64,000 nucleotides of DNA from Cytobacillus firmus (GTDB taxonomy: Bacteria; Bacillota; Bacilli; Bacillales; Cytobacillaceae): the NCBI RefSeq assembly GCF_023612095.1, contig NZ_CP086235.1, positions 1,995,501-2,059,500 of the forward strand, read 5' to 3'. Below the pieces are notes generated by a model. The model was not told the DNA's origin. It saw only the letters and a list, made by a program, of their open reading frames with translations, and ran no database searches. Positions 52,058 through 60,588 of this stretch are shown piece after piece; the stretch's first letter is position 1; each line of letters opens with the position of its first letter. The position numbers were made by a program, and so were the translations under genes.

Positions 52058-52615
52058 ATGAATATTATAGAACAATTTGGTGATGTGCCAAAACTAGAAA
52101 CGGAACATCTCGTCCTTAGAAAAATCACATTAGATGATGCAGAAGAAATGTACTTATATGCTTCGAATGAAGAAGTAACAAGATATGTAACTTGGGATAC
52201 TCATTCTTCAATATCCGATACAATTGAATTTATAAATTCATTTTTACCTAAATATGATGCTCCATGGGGGATTGAGCTTAAAGAAAATGGAAAATTTATA
52301 GGAACAGTTCATTTTGTTTGGTGGCATCCAGAACACAATAGTGCTGAAATTGGATATGTCCTATCTAAGGAATACTGGGGCAAAGGGTTAATTACCGAAG
52401 CAGCAAGGGCAATTATCTCTTTTGGTTTCGAAAGTATGAACTTAGTTCGCATTCAGGCGAGATGCTTTTTAGAAAACAAAGGATCAGAGCGTGTTATGGA
52501 AAAGTTAGGTATGTCTTTTGAAGGGATAAATAGAAAAGTTTTGTATGTTAAAGGGGAACATAAAGATTTAAAGATGTATTCCATTTTAAAATTAATTGAT
52601 AACCATTGCGTCTAA
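52058..52615 (+). CDS. GNAT acetyltransferase, RimJ/RimL type
   Basis: 185 residues. PKLETEHLVLRKITLDDAEEMYLYASNEEVTRYVTWD is the family start, then FIGTVHFVWWHPEHNSAEIGYVLSKEYWGKGLITEAA with the acetyl-CoA loop, then SERVMEKLGMSFEG. AT content is higher than in the neighbouring genes, which hints at separate origin. The ribosome site is poor (AAAGTGG). Substrate unknown. The gene stands alone. Confidence 0.82.
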   Translation: MNIIEQFGDVPKLETEHLVLRKITLDDAEEMYLYASNEEVTRYVTWDTHSSISDTIEFINSFLPKYDAPWGIELKENGKFIGTVHFVWWHPEHNSAEIGYVLSKEYWGKGLITEAARAIISFGFESMNLVRIQARCFLENKGSERVMEKLGMSFEGINRKVLYVKGEHKDLKMYSILKLIDNHCV

Positions 52616-52686
52616 TAGAGTTGTGAAGATCTGCACTTAAACTATCGTTTGCACAAGTTTAAGAAGGGACGGAATTCATACCAAAG

Positions 52687-52722
52687 AAAACTCGCCAGTT
52701 TTTGGGCGAGTTTTGCTTTTTT
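52687..52722 (+). terminator. Terminator
   Basis: AAAACTCGCC and GGGCGAGTTTT around AGTTTTT, with a T run after it. It lies 72 bp after the GNAT gene. The stretch 52723-52945 that follows holds nothing I can name. Confidence 0.8.
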
Positions 52723-52980
52723 ATAAGCCATTTGAGATGTCAAAAGGACTGTCATTTTGGTGAATGCTTTTAGAAAAGCACCTCAAAACGGAACCTCAAA
52801 ATCTATGGAGATAGGCTTTTTTCTGGTGGGAAATTCATTTCCTGTTTTGCATTTATAAAACAAACATGTCCTTTTATTAAAGAAAGGTAACACTCTATTT
52901 ACAAATCGGTAAAGCTCCAATTGTTCGACATTTTTTTAATAATCACTTGATATAATGACATTATTTTAGAAGGAAGGGAG

Positions 52981-53058
52981 ATGAATTCAGGTCAGTCCTT
53001 AGCAGCGAGTATAAACCTATCTAAAAAAATAACAAAATCATTGGGGGAGGAATCATGA
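52981..53058 (+). CDS. Micro-ORF, 25 residues, coupled to the next
   Basis: GGAAGGGAG directly precedes the ATG; the product is polar and begins MNSGQSLAASINLSKK. Its TGA overlaps the ATG of the next micro-ORF (ATGA). An extended -10, TGATATAAT, at 52948-52956 could start the transcript close by. It could be a leader peptide; no family is known to me. Confidence 0.4.
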   Translation: MNSGQSLAASINLSKKITKSLGEES

Positions 53059-53150
53059 CGGAGGTTTTGCTTTATGTCGGTACATATATTTCCCTTACAT
53101 TTGCTCTTGGCTGGCTGATTACGGTCGCTTTTAATCTATTTTTAAAATGA
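53055..53150 (+). CDS. Single-helix micro-protein, 31 residues
   Basis: GGGGGAGG is four to five bases before the ATG. The product is almost entirely one membrane helix, ISLTFALGWLITVAFNLFL, with a lysine at the end. It overlaps the upstream micro-ORF by four bases. Tiny hydrophobic proteins of this kind act as membrane-complex regulators or as toxins; nothing here decides which. Confidence 0.5.
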   Translation: MTEVLLYVGTYISLTFALGWLITVAFNLFLK

Positions 53151-53296
53151 AGACCTTTGTAAAAAAGCTATTAAAGTCCTTTTCCTCTGAATGCACTCAG
53201 GACGCTGCGGCTCGTGCTCATCTATAAGGAATCTTATTATCCAGGGAGGAATTAGATATGTGGATTTAAACACTATTTTTACAGGACCGGATCCAA

Positions 53297-53404
53297 ATGT
53301 TTGAGTATGAGAACAGGGAAGAAGCAAGAATTGAGCTAAAGAAAGCAAAAGGATGCAAAATTCTATTTGAGATCATTCACTATAGGGATTTTGAAAATAA
53401 ATAA
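53297..53404 (+). CDS. Small charged protein, 35 residues (tentative)
   Basis: An ATG opens 35 codons (MFEYENREEARIELKKAKGC, then KILFEIIHYRDFENK). Its own ribosome site is weak. A 14-codon ORF (GTG at 53261, AGGGAGGA upstream) ends on TGA overlapping this start, so it may be read by coupling. The terminator 34 bp downstream supports a transcript ending here. Confidence 0.35.
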   Translation: MFEYENREEARIELKKAKGCKILFEIIHYRDFENK

Positions 53405-53437
53405 AATTCTCTTGGACAGCCGGTATACTAATCTGGG

Positions 53438-53471
53438 AAAAGACCTTCTTCCATTGAAGGTCTTTTTTTTA
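53438..53471 (+). terminator. Terminator after the micro-ORF cluster
   Basis: AAAGACCTTC and GAAGGTCTTT around TTCCATT, followed by eight T residues. Confidence 0.85.
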
Positions 53472-53626
53472 TTAGATAAACAGCTGCCTATTTTGATTAG
53501 AATTAAGAAAACAAAGATAAAATCCGTTTAAGAACTATTGACTAACATCAAACGTTAGTTTAATATGTTTGTTATAAAACAAACAAATTTTTATTTTGTT
53601 TAGAAAAATTAGGGTGTGTTTAACCG

Positions 53627-54382
53627 ATGGAATTTTCAAATCAATTCTGGGACGCTTCTTTAGAGGAGCTAAAACAGGGTTACATGGAAGAAAAAGAGAC
53701 ATACACTTGCCTGTTATGCGGGGAAAAGACGGAAAAAGGGATTGTATACCCATATAAAGATCGATTTTACGAAGCGGAGCGGTATATACGCATTCATATT
53801 GAAACGGAGCATATATCGGTTTTTGACTATCTGCTTTCGATGGATAAGAAGCTTACAGGGCTTACGGATCATCAGAAAAGTCTTCTGCAGCTTTTTTATC
53901 AGGGGAAAAGCGATAAGGATATTCAGAAGAAGCTGGACATGGGGAGTACCTCGACCATTCGCCATCACCGTTTTGCCTTAAAAGAAAAGGAACGTCAGGC
54001 GAAGACTTTCCTTGCAATCATGGAATTGCTGAAGGAAAAGGATGAGCACGCACCAGCATTCCTGCCGGTCCATAAAACAGCCACGATGGTGGATGAACGC
54101 TACAACATTACAGAGGGGGAACAGGAGAAAATCCTAAAGAAATACTTTCCCGAGGGTGCCGATAAACCCCTTGCAAAGTTTCCGCCAAGAGAGAAGCAAA
54201 GGCTTATTGTGCTGCGGGAAATTGCCGGCAGACTGAAGGCCGAACACACATATGGCGAGAAAGAGTTAAATCAGGCACTAGAGGCCATTTATGAGGACTA
54301 TGCGTTGATCAGAAGGTATTTGATCGATTATGGATTTTTAGACCGAAAGCCAGATGGCAGCGAGTATTGGCTTAAAAAATAG
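53627..54382 (+). CDS. DUF2087 transcription-regulator-like protein
   Basis: 251 residues. An N-terminal zinc-finger-like region has CLLCGEKTEKG at 26-36 and a later HIETEH. A LuxR-like helix-turn-helix follows near 80-125 (LTDHQKSLLQLFYQGKSDKDIQKKLDMGSTSTIRHHRFALKEK). The DUF2087 domain (about 165-250) contains FPPREKQRLIVLREIAGRL and IYEDYALIRRYLIDYGFLDRKPDGSEYWL. Such proteins are probable DNA-binding regulators; the target is unknown. A GIY-YIG protein follows 17 bp later. Confidence 0.8.
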   Translation: MEFSNQFWDASLEELKQGYMEEKETYTCLLCGEKTEKGIVYPYKDRFYEAERYIRIHIETEHISVFDYLLSMDKKLTGLTDHQKSLLQLFYQGKSDKDIQKKLDMGSTSTIRHHRFALKEKERQAKTFLAIMELLKEKDEHAPAFLPVHKTATMVDERYNITEGEQEKILKKYFPEGADKPLAKFPPREKQRLIVLREIAGRLKAEHTYGEKELNQALEAIYEDYALIRRYLIDYGFLDRKPDGSEYWLKK

Positions 54383-54399
54383 AAAAACGGGGGATTACC

Positions 54400-54783
54400 A
54401 TGGAACGCAAACGAGAATTAAAGCAGCAGTTTAAAGAAACGCCCATTGAAGCTGGGGTTTATCAAATTAAAAATACAGTGAACAATAAAATCTTCATTGG
54501 AAGCACCAATAATTTAAAAAGCTTGAACGGGGTCAGATTCTCACTCGAAACAAACACCTACATGCCTAATCGGGAGCTGCAGGACGAATGGAATCAGTTT
54601 GGGAAAGAGGCTTTTGAAATTGACATTCTTGAAAAGCTGAAAAAGAAGGATGATCCGTATTTCAACGAGAAGGAAGCGCTGGAGAAGCTTGAGGAAAAGT
54701 GGCTGGAGGAGCTGCAGCCGTTTGGGAAAAAGGGTATAACACGAAAAAATGACGTGTGGGGTTCCCACACGTCATTTCTTTAG
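54400..54783 (+). CDS. GIY-YIG domain protein
   Basis: 127 residues. AGVYQIKNTVNNKIFIGSTNNLKSLNGVRFSLE is a GIY-YIG-like N-terminus with VYQI and FIGS in the two signature places, and ELQDEWNQFGKEAFEIDILEKL is typical of this Bacillus group, which often sits beside DUF2087 genes. Catalytic Tyr is partly replaced (FIG for YIG), so nuclease activity is uncertain. The last codons (NDVWGSHTSFL) are made by the terminator hairpin itself. Confidence 0.78.
   Translation: MERKRELKQQFKETPIEAGVYQIKNTVNNKIFIGSTNNLKSLNGVRFSLETNTYMPNRELQDEWNQFGKEAFEIDILEKLKKKDDPYFNEKEALEKLEEKWLEELQPFGKKGITRKNDVWGSHTSFL
54747..54782. terminator. Bidirectional terminator inside coding ends
   Basis: AAATGACGTGTGGG pairs perfectly with CCCACACGTCATTT around a GTT loop. 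It lies within the last codons of the GIY-YIG gene and next to the stop of the symporter on the other strand (stop codons overlap by four bases). Confidence 0.88.
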
Positions 54784-56042
54784 GCTTGTTTAGCCAGCAA
54801 GGATTCCTTCAGCCAATTCTTCCCCTCAACAATCCGGCTGACCATCATGGCCGATACCGTGTTGCCGGCTGAATTCAGGAGGGTAGCCGGTGCATCAATG
54901 ATCGTAGAGATAACTGCGATGATCGGCAGCACTTCTGGCGGGAATCCGAACACGCTCAAGATGAGCATTTCGCCAATCATTCCGCCGCCAGGGATTGCGC
55001 CCATTACAGCTCCGACCAGGAACGAAACAGCCAGGATAGTAAGAATGCTGGTCATACTCGACATGTCTTTCCCAAATAAGCTGAACAGGAACACAATCTT
55101 AAACACTCCGCCAAGAACAGAGCCATCTTTATGCGTGTTAGCCCCAAGCGGGATCATGGTTTCAGCAATATCCTGCGGAACACCCATTTTTCTGACAGCA
55201 GCAAGGTTAATCGGAATACAGGCTGCACTCGAGCATGTGGCAATCGCACTGACAGAAGGAGTGATTGCATTTTTCCAGAACACCTTGACGCCATTTTTTC
55301 CGCCAGCCGCAAAGGCATACAGCGTAAAGAAACCAAAGAAGTAAATAAGAGTTAAAACAAGATAAAGAACAAACACACGTACATATCCGCCGAGAATCTG
55401 CGGGCCAAGCTCACCAATGATTGTAGCGAAGTAACAGCCAAGACCAATTGGCGCATAGTACATCACAAATCCAACGATCTTCATCATGATGGCTGATCCG
55501 GATGAAAGAAGGTTGGCAATCGGCTTGCCTTTTTCACCGGACATCGCTGTCGCCAGTCCGAATAAAATCGAGAACACAATCAGCTGAAGCATGTTATTCT
55601 TCGAGAAAAGCATTTGGAAATCAGGAACCGTGAAGGCCTGAACCAGCTGCCCAAGGAACGTGACTTCTTCTGTCTCAGGATCGATGGACGCATCTGTCAT
55701 GATGCTCTTAATGGCAGAGACGTCTGTATTTTTCAGGGGATCCACAATGGAAATCCCGATGAATCCCAGAATCGCGGAAATGACAGCCGTAATAAAAAAC
55801 ACGGTGAAAATCCCGGCCATGATCTTCCCAAGCCTTTTCATTCCGCCCATATTCGCAAGGCTCGATGCGATGCTGAAAAAGACAAGCGGCACAATGATCA
55901 TAAACAATAAATTTAAAAATAAATCCCCAAACGGCTTCACAACCGCAGTCTTCGGGCCAAAAACCACTCCCGCAACTCCACCGATTAGGATGGAGAGGAG
56001 CAGGAAGATGGTTAGTTTGTAATTTGCAAAAACCTTTTTCAT
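54780..56042 (-). CDS. Dicarboxylate/amino acid:cation symporter (DAACS)
   Basis: 420 residues with about eight helices and two re-entrant hairpins. Signature stretches are ATCSSAACIPINLAAVRKMGVPQD (serine-rich hairpin), MIPLGANTHKDGSVLGGVFK, and GGGMIGEMLILSVFGFPPEVLPIIAVISTIIDAPATLLNSAGNT with the conserved D and N of the substrate site. Family members co-transport glutamate, aspartate, serine/threonine or dicarboxylates with Na+ or H+. The hairpin sequence resembles the SstT/GltT side, but the substrate is not certain. Monocistronic. Confidence 0.88.
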   Translation of the reverse strand: MKKVFANYKLTIFLLLSILIGGVAGVVFGPKTAVVKPFGDLFLNLLFMIIVPLVFFSIASSLANMGGMKRLGKIMAGIFTVFFITAVISAILGFIGISIVDPLKNTDVSAIKSIMTDASIDPETEEVTFLGQLVQAFTVPDFQMLFSKNNMLQLIVFSILFGLATAMSGEKGKPIANLLSSGSAIMMKIVGFVMYYAPIGLGCYFATIIGELGPQILGGYVRVFVLYLVLTLIYFFGFFTLYAFAAGGKNGVKVFWKNAITPSVSAIATCSSAACIPINLAAVRKMGVPQDIAETMIPLGANTHKDGSVLGGVFKIVFLFSLFGKDMSSMTSILTILAVSFLVGAVMGAIPGGGMIGEMLILSVFGFPPEVLPIIAVISTIIDAPATLLNSAGNTVSAMMVSRIVEGKNWLKESLLAKQA

Positions 56043-56350
56043 GATGTCTCAACCTTTCTGTGTAATTCAACACTCTATTATATAATTAAATCGTATCTTA
56101 AAAGAAGGCTGATGGAAAAATTCTTTATATTCTGTCTGATTCGCCTTTATTGGCCAAGCACCATTTGAAAAACGCTTCTCTATTCGAATAGTCTATTTAA
56201 GTCTATGATGGTGCCGCACTGCCTACTGTTTCGGAAAGTAGAGACTGGAGGCTTTTTGTTTGGAAAGATTTTAGTATTCTGGGGGAGCTTGATGGAATGT
56301 AAATTACTTTTTTGAGGGAAACTGATTCAACCTTTTTTGGTACTAATTAG
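56043..56350. other. Intergenic gap upstream of the toxin locus
   Basis: No open frame with a ribosome site and no clear RNA. It contains AT-rich sequence upstream of the symporter gene, some 10-bp arms near 56180-56260, and nothing I can name. Confidence 0.4.
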
Positions 56351-56357
56351 GGGAAAA

Positions 56358-56386
56358 TAGAACATACGTACCAATTATGGTATAAT
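56358..56386 (+). promoter_or_regulatory. Promoter of the type I toxin locus
   Basis: TGGTATAAT is an extended -10 (TGn-TATAAT) at 56378-56386, with TAGAAC 17 bp upstream as a poor -35. The transcript would start near 56393. Confidence 0.6.
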
Positions 56387-56392
56387 ATAGAA

Positions 56393-56690
56393 TAGCTACA
56401 AGGCAGGGTATGGGAGCGGTGGCTACCCCCGAGGTCAGAAAGGGGGTGCTGTCGTGTACGTAACGAATGATGATCTAAGTATTATGATTGCTTTCGCTAC
56501 TCTAGTCGTCACAATTATTGTCGCAGCACAATCGGGCAAAAATAAAAACGACTAGCCCACCCTGATTTGGCCGTCGGGTCGTGGAACTAGTCATTTCATA
56601 TCGCGACCTCAGCCACCGCAAACTTATACTGCGGAGTAGCTAAGATGAAGACTTGGGTGTGACAGCACCTGAGTCTTTATTTTATGTTGT
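56393..56690 (+). ncRNA. Toxin mRNA with 5'-3' pairing and hidden ribosome site
   Basis: Arm GCGGTGGCT (56416-56424) pairs with AGCCACCGC (56611-56619), and GAGGTC (56431-56436) pairs with GACCTC (56605-56610), leaving ACCCCC bulged. ACCCCC can instead pair with the ribosome site GGGGGT at 56442-56447, hiding it. The end is a hairpin AAGACTTGGGTG / CACCTGAGTCTT at 56648-56684 followed by TATTTTAT. This is how type I toxin messages are held inactive before processing or antisense pairing. I could not identify the antisense promoter with confidence. Confidence 0.6.
56454..56555 (+). CDS. Holin-like type I toxin peptide
   Basis: 33 residues from a GTG seven bases after AAAGGGGGTG: polar start VYVTNDDLS, one helix (IMIAFATLVVTIIVAA), charged tail (QSGKNKND). 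This is the layout of Bacillus holin-like type I toxins such as TxpA/BsrG-type peptides, which damage the membrane when their antisense RNA fails. The mRNA has the features described in the neighbouring RNA entry. Confidence 0.75.
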   Translation: MYVTNDDLSIMIAFATLVVTIIVAAQSGKNKND

Positions 56691-56960
56691 GTTCTTATTT
56701 TAATAATATACTAATAAATTCTATTCATCAAGTGTTCTGACTATTCAAGCTCTCCCGCTTCCCATGCCTCCTGCTTCATAATTGCCCTCATTAATGAAAA
56801 TTGATATTTGTATTTTATAAAACATTTGTTCGTATTTTTCAAAAATTTAGTTAGAAATGTTACGAAATTTTCACAATTCATTCGACAATATTCGCGCGAA
56901 ACTGGCCGCTGATTTCTTTATAGTGAAAAGTGTTACGTTTTGAAAGATTGGGGTGTAAAG

Positions 56961-58013
56961 ATGAGAACTTTAAAGATAAAAGACTTAACCCTGGACGCGC
57001 TGGAAGAACTGGAACATGACCTTCATGAAAACGGGGAAAAAAGCAATTACAGCTATTACATGCAATTGGTGATCATTTATGAAACGATGTACAAAAGGCT
57101 TACAAATCTTGCTAGAAATAATGGCCCCTATTATGATTACGCACTAAAGGAAACAAAAAAACTGCTGGTATCGTATCTTATTAAATATGGAACCTACTTA
57201 AAAATGAATCACTTCAGGGACGACAGTGATGAAGTAGAGTCACTGCTCAAGGCGATTAGACTAGAACAAAAGCTGCCGATTGCCTATTACCGTCTTGGCT
57301 GCCTCGCTTATAAACATGGCAAATACGGTTCAGCTGTCCGCTATTTCCAGCAGTCCCTGAGTAAGCAGCTCTTAGGTGACCCAAGCTACAGCCTCAATCA
57401 GCAGCAGGAACTCCATGCCCACATATATTTGGCCAACTGCGGGCTGCATGTTGCGGGCGAGTCCTTTGAATCGATGGAAAAACTCCCATCTCCGGATCAG
57501 CTGCCGAGCGCAGAGCTGTCCCCATTACTTGAAGCATCATCAGCCAATGAAACCTACTTACATAACCATGCCTTCTACAAAATAACCAAAAATAAAACGG
57601 AGACATGTTCAAAGGATGTTTGCGAACATCTATTTGAAAACAGTGAAGAAGGTGAGATGGTTCTGTACTTTAACGACCGGGAAAATATTCTATTATTTAA
57701 TGGTCAGGATGCCATCATCACGCCAACCGATGCGAATATGATCAGACATTTCATGCTGTGCTCCAGCAGGGAAAATCCAAGTACGAGAATCACAATGCGC
57801 GATTTTTTCGGAAGAACGGGGCGTGATGGGGAGGTAAAAAAGAGCACCTTCACCAAATCCATAGAAAGACTCAGGGCAAAATTACGGGATATGCCTGAGA
57901 TGATTGATGTAACCGAAGACAGGGGAGAGACTGCCTATTATTATAATGGAGCCCATCCATTTACCATCCTCTTCAGGGTCGATGATGCTTTTGCGAATCT
58001 GTATGTGAACTGA
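56961..58013 (+). CDS. TPR-containing protein with C-terminal DNA-binding-like domain
   Basis: 350 residues from ATG 56961 (GGGGTG upstream; the earlier start at 56940 lacks a site). A helical TPR-like region spans about 30-190 with a clear repeat IAYYRLGCLAYKHGKYGSAVRYFQQSL near 105-130. The end (about 250-350) has a winged-helix feel: DFFGRTGRDGEVKKSTFTKSIERLRAKLRDMPEMIDV, like OmpR-type domains. It may be a peptide-responsive or stress regulator. I do not recognise the exact family. Confidence 0.65.
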   Translation: MRTLKIKDLTLDALEELEHDLHENGEKSNYSYYMQLVIIYETMYKRLTNLARNNGPYYDYALKETKKLLVSYLIKYGTYLKMNHFRDDSDEVESLLKAIRLEQKLPIAYYRLGCLAYKHGKYGSAVRYFQQSLSKQLLGDPSYSLNQQQELHAHIYLANCGLHVAGESFESMEKLPSPDQLPSAELSPLLEASSANETYLHNHAFYKITKNKTETCSKDVCEHLFENSEEGEMVLYFNDRENILLFNGQDAIITPTDANMIRHFMLCSSRENPSTRITMRDFFGRTGRDGEVKKSTFTKSIERLRAKLRDMPEMIDVTEDRGETAYYYNGAHPFTILFRVDDAFANLYVN

Positions 58014-58026
58014 AAATGAACGAATG

Positions 58027-58075
58027 AGGAGCCAAATCAGCGGTTTTTATAACCAGTCAATTAGGCTCCTTTGCA
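58027..58075. terminator. Bidirectional terminator
   Basis: AGGAGCC and GGCTCCT, 30 bases apart, with short T-rich ends, between the convergent genes ending at 58013 and 58093. Confidence 0.55.
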
Positions 58076-58092
58076 TTACAGCCCCTTTTTCA

Positions 58093-59154
58093 TTATAAAA
58101 GGGTCTGCTTCGTATTATTTAGTAAATCTTCTATTGCGAGATCCAGGGTGGAATGATTCTCAGCGTCCAGCCAGTTTTCTGGAATGATGAGATAAGAGCA
58201 GCTGCCGCTGTGTAAATAACGGTAAATAATATGGGCTGCATCGATTTCATGTCTGGTAATCTCACCGGGTGGATTTTCATCTTTATTAAAATAAGCTAAA
58301 ATGTTCTCTTTTATTTTTTTACTAATATTACCGTTTGCTCCATAGCTCTGGCTGAACAGAATCTCCGTCCTTTTCATAAGGTACAGTTTAATCGATGAAT
58401 CCGTTAATCTTTCGATTGCAGCGATACTATGGTTTTCTTCGGTGAATTCGATGACTTTTTCTTTTTTTAACAGGGAGCTTACTGCCTGTATATGATCCCG
58501 ATAGGTGGAGGCCGCTTCAAAATCAAAGATTTCAGAGGCGTCCAGCATCATTTGAGTCATGTCCTCTAAGATACTCATGTCCGTGCCTTTCAGAAAACCG
58601 ATAAACCTGTCCAGGATGTCATTGTACTGCTGTTCGGCAGGACCGCCAATACACCGGCCAAGGCAGGAGCCTAAGGAATAATTCAGGCAGGCGGAGTTCG
58701 ATCCATTGGGATTGCTGCAATTTAGCTTAAAGCATTCCTTTAACCCCCGGATAGCTTCTTCCACTCTTCTTCGGCTTGTAAAAGGGCCAAAATAAACTTT
58801 GCTGTCATTTTCACTGGGATCAAAGGCAATATCAATCTTACGGTGATGGCCGGTAAGGCCGATTGAGATATATATGAATGTCTGCGGACTCTTCATCATC
58901 CGATTATAGAGCGGCTTAATGCTTTTTATTAATTGGCATTCAAGCATAAAAGCCTCGAATTCGGTATCTGTCAGGATATAGTCAAGATCTCTTAAGTGTT
59001 TGACCAGCTTTTTAATCTTTGGTGAATGGTTCGTAGAGTTCCGGAAATAAGACTGAACCCGATTCTTAAGATTCTTCGCCTTCCCCACATACAGAACTTG
59101 GCCCTGCGAATCCTTCATCAGATAGACGCCTGGAGTTAAGGGCAGGTTTTTCAC
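58093..59154 (-). CDS. UvrC-like GIY-YIG nuclease, no C-terminal endonuclease
   Basis: 353 residues. The GIY-YIG domain (8-85) has GVYLMKDSQGQVLYVGKAKNLKNRVQSYF, with DTEFEAFMLECQLIKSIKPLYN after it, as in UvrC. A Cys-rich middle follows (CFKLNCSNPNGSNSACLNYSLGSCLGRCIG), matching the UvrC iron-sulfur-type region. A UVR-like helix pair follows near 195-225. UvrC has about 590 residues with an RNase H-like second nuclease and HhH domains; these are missing here. This is the size of a Cho-type accessory nuclease, likely making a 3' incision. Confidence 0.82.
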   Translation of the reverse strand: MKNLPLTPGVYLMKDSQGQVLYVGKAKNLKNRVQSYFRNSTNHSPKIKKLVKHLRDLDYILTDTEFEAFMLECQLIKSIKPLYNRMMKSPQTFIYISIGLTGHHRKIDIAFDPSENDSKVYFGPFTSRRRVEEAIRGLKECFKLNCSNPNGSNSACLNYSLGSCLGRCIGGPAEQQYNDILDRFIGFLKGTDMSILEDMTQMMLDASEIFDFEAASTYRDHIQAVSSLLKKEKVIEFTEENHSIAAIERLTDSSIKLYLMKRTEILFSQSYGANGNISKKIKENILAYFNKDENPPGEITRHEIDAAHIIYRYLHSGSCSYLIIPENWLDAENHSTLDLAIEDLLNNTKQTLL

Positions 59155-59585
59155 CTTTTCTGGGAGATTAATAGCTATTCATTCCTTTACTAGAATATAT
59201 ATTTAGTATTTTATCATGGGAGGGGATTCTGCAGCTATTTCCCTGATTTGGGTATTGTATGGACCACTTGTGTCTATTTATTAGGCAGGTTGTGATAGAG
59301 GTTTTCTTGCTGTTAAAAATACAAGAAGAAGTATTTGGGCTTGAAGAGATTAAACAGGGTCTGTATCAACAGAAGCAATGTAACTATGGTAATAAATAGG
59401 CTAGCGGTGAGTTGCTGTGTTTAATCGGATGATAGGCAATAAATCCGTCATTTTAATAGAAATGTGCCTTTTCTCTCCTTTTTAAAATAATCCTTTCTTT
59501 TTTTATATCCCAGGAATTAGTCCATAAGTATAATTATTTGAAAATTACAAAAAATTTATTGATTTTGTAAAATTCTAAAAATAAA
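59155..59585. other. Intergenic gap of about 430 bp without a gene
   Basis: No supported open frame or repeat on either strand. The left end holds the AT-rich upstream region of the UvrC-like gene. The right end is A/T-rich and leads into the operator at 59586. Confidence 0.45.
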
Positions 59586-59630
59586 ATGTAGTAAAGCTAC
59601 ATAGATTTGTAATGCTGAAGAAGTTTTACT
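59586..59630 (+). promoter_or_regulatory. Candidate MurR/RpiR operators
   Basis: ATGTAG-TAAAG-CTACAT is a perfect 6-bp dyad at 59586-59602, and a related inverted half-site (AGTTTTACTACAT) lies at 59614-59626. Both are 24-68 bp upstream of the RpiR gene. Dyads of the TGTAGTAAA type suit the RpiR family. Confidence 0.55.
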
Positions 59631-59653
59631 ACATAAAAAGGAAGGAGAGGGCG

Positions 59654-60532
59654 ATGCAAAAAGGATTGGATCGTATTCGGCAGGGGATTGGGATATTGAA
59701 TCCCTCGGAGAAAAAAGTGGCAGAGTTTATCTTGAAAAATCCGCAGAAAATTTTGGACATGCCGATTGCGACGTTATCGAAAAAGACAAATACAAGCGAA
59801 GCTACGATAATTCGAATGTGTCGTTCGCTGCATTTTAAAGGATTTCGTGAGTTAAAGATCAGTATTTCTGCTTATATTAGCCAGGAGGATCAGAAAGGCA
59901 ATAAATACCAGGATATATCAGAAGGTGCGTCTCTTACAGAAATCATTAAGTCCATTTCTAATAATAATATGTATTCGATTAATAGTACGCTTGCTATTTT
60001 AAATCCTAAATCAATAGAAGAGGCGATTACCATATTAGATAGAGCCAAGCGAATAATCGTCATTGGCGTTGGGGCGTCTGGGATTGTAGCGTGTGACTTT
60101 GAGCAAAAATTAAAACGAATCAATAAATGGTGTGAAGCAGTAACGGATAGCCATTACATGCTAACAACTTCGGTCCACCTTCAGGAAGACGATGTAGTGT
60201 TAGCCGTTTCCTATTCGGGAGAGACAAAAGAAATCATTGATGCCCTTAAAATTGCTTGTGCCAATGGAGCAGCTGTTATCTCGTTAACAGGCTATTCGAC
60301 GAACACGGTGCAAAAAATGGCAGATATTAATTTGTTTGTATCTATAAGTGAACAGAGTATTCGAAGCGGAGCCACAGCTTCCAGAATTGCGCAGTTAAAT
60401 GTGATTGATATCTTGTTTACAGGGCTGGCGTCCCTCAATTACGAACAGTCTGTAGATTATTTAGAAAAAACCAGGAAAGTGATTCAAGACAGATTTACGG
60501 GCTCCAGAAGCAAGTTTTTACCCAATGTATGA
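59654..60532 (+). CDS. MurR/RpiR family regulator (SIS domain)
   Basis: 292 residues. The RpiR helix-turn-helix region (1-80) contains RIRQGIGILNPSEKKVAEFILKNP and IATLSKKTNTSEATIIRMCRSLHFKGFREL. The SIS domain (about 125-260) contains IIVIGVGASGIVACDFEQKLKRIN and VLAVSYSGETKEIIDALKIACANGAAVISLTG, which binds phosphosugars such as N-acetylmuramic acid 6-phosphate in MurR. AAGGAGAGG decides ATG 59654. The next gene follows by 56 bp. It probably represses the ABC operon. Confidence 0.9.
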   Translation: MQKGLDRIRQGIGILNPSEKKVAEFILKNPQKILDMPIATLSKKTNTSEATIIRMCRSLHFKGFRELKISISAYISQEDQKGNKYQDISEGASLTEIIKSISNNNMYSINSTLAILNPKSIEEAITILDRAKRIIVIGVGASGIVACDFEQKLKRINKWCEAVTDSHYMLTTSVHLQEDDVVLAVSYSGETKEIIDALKIACANGAAVISLTGYSTNTVQKMADINLFVSISEQSIRSGATASRIAQLNVIDILFTGLASLNYEQSVDYLEKTRKVIQDRFTGSRSKFLPNV

Positions 60533-60588
60533 GGTCTAATAACATTCACATGCATTGGTTGAATAATAAACTAAAGGGGTGTCAAAGC

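Noticed and set aside
55614..56022. Plus-strand ORFs opposite the symporter gene
   Set aside because: Shadow frames of a high-confidence transporter, with no ribosome site.
56160..56185. Possible cre box near TTTGAAAAACGCTTCTC
   Set aside because: It has at least two mismatches at invariant consensus positions.
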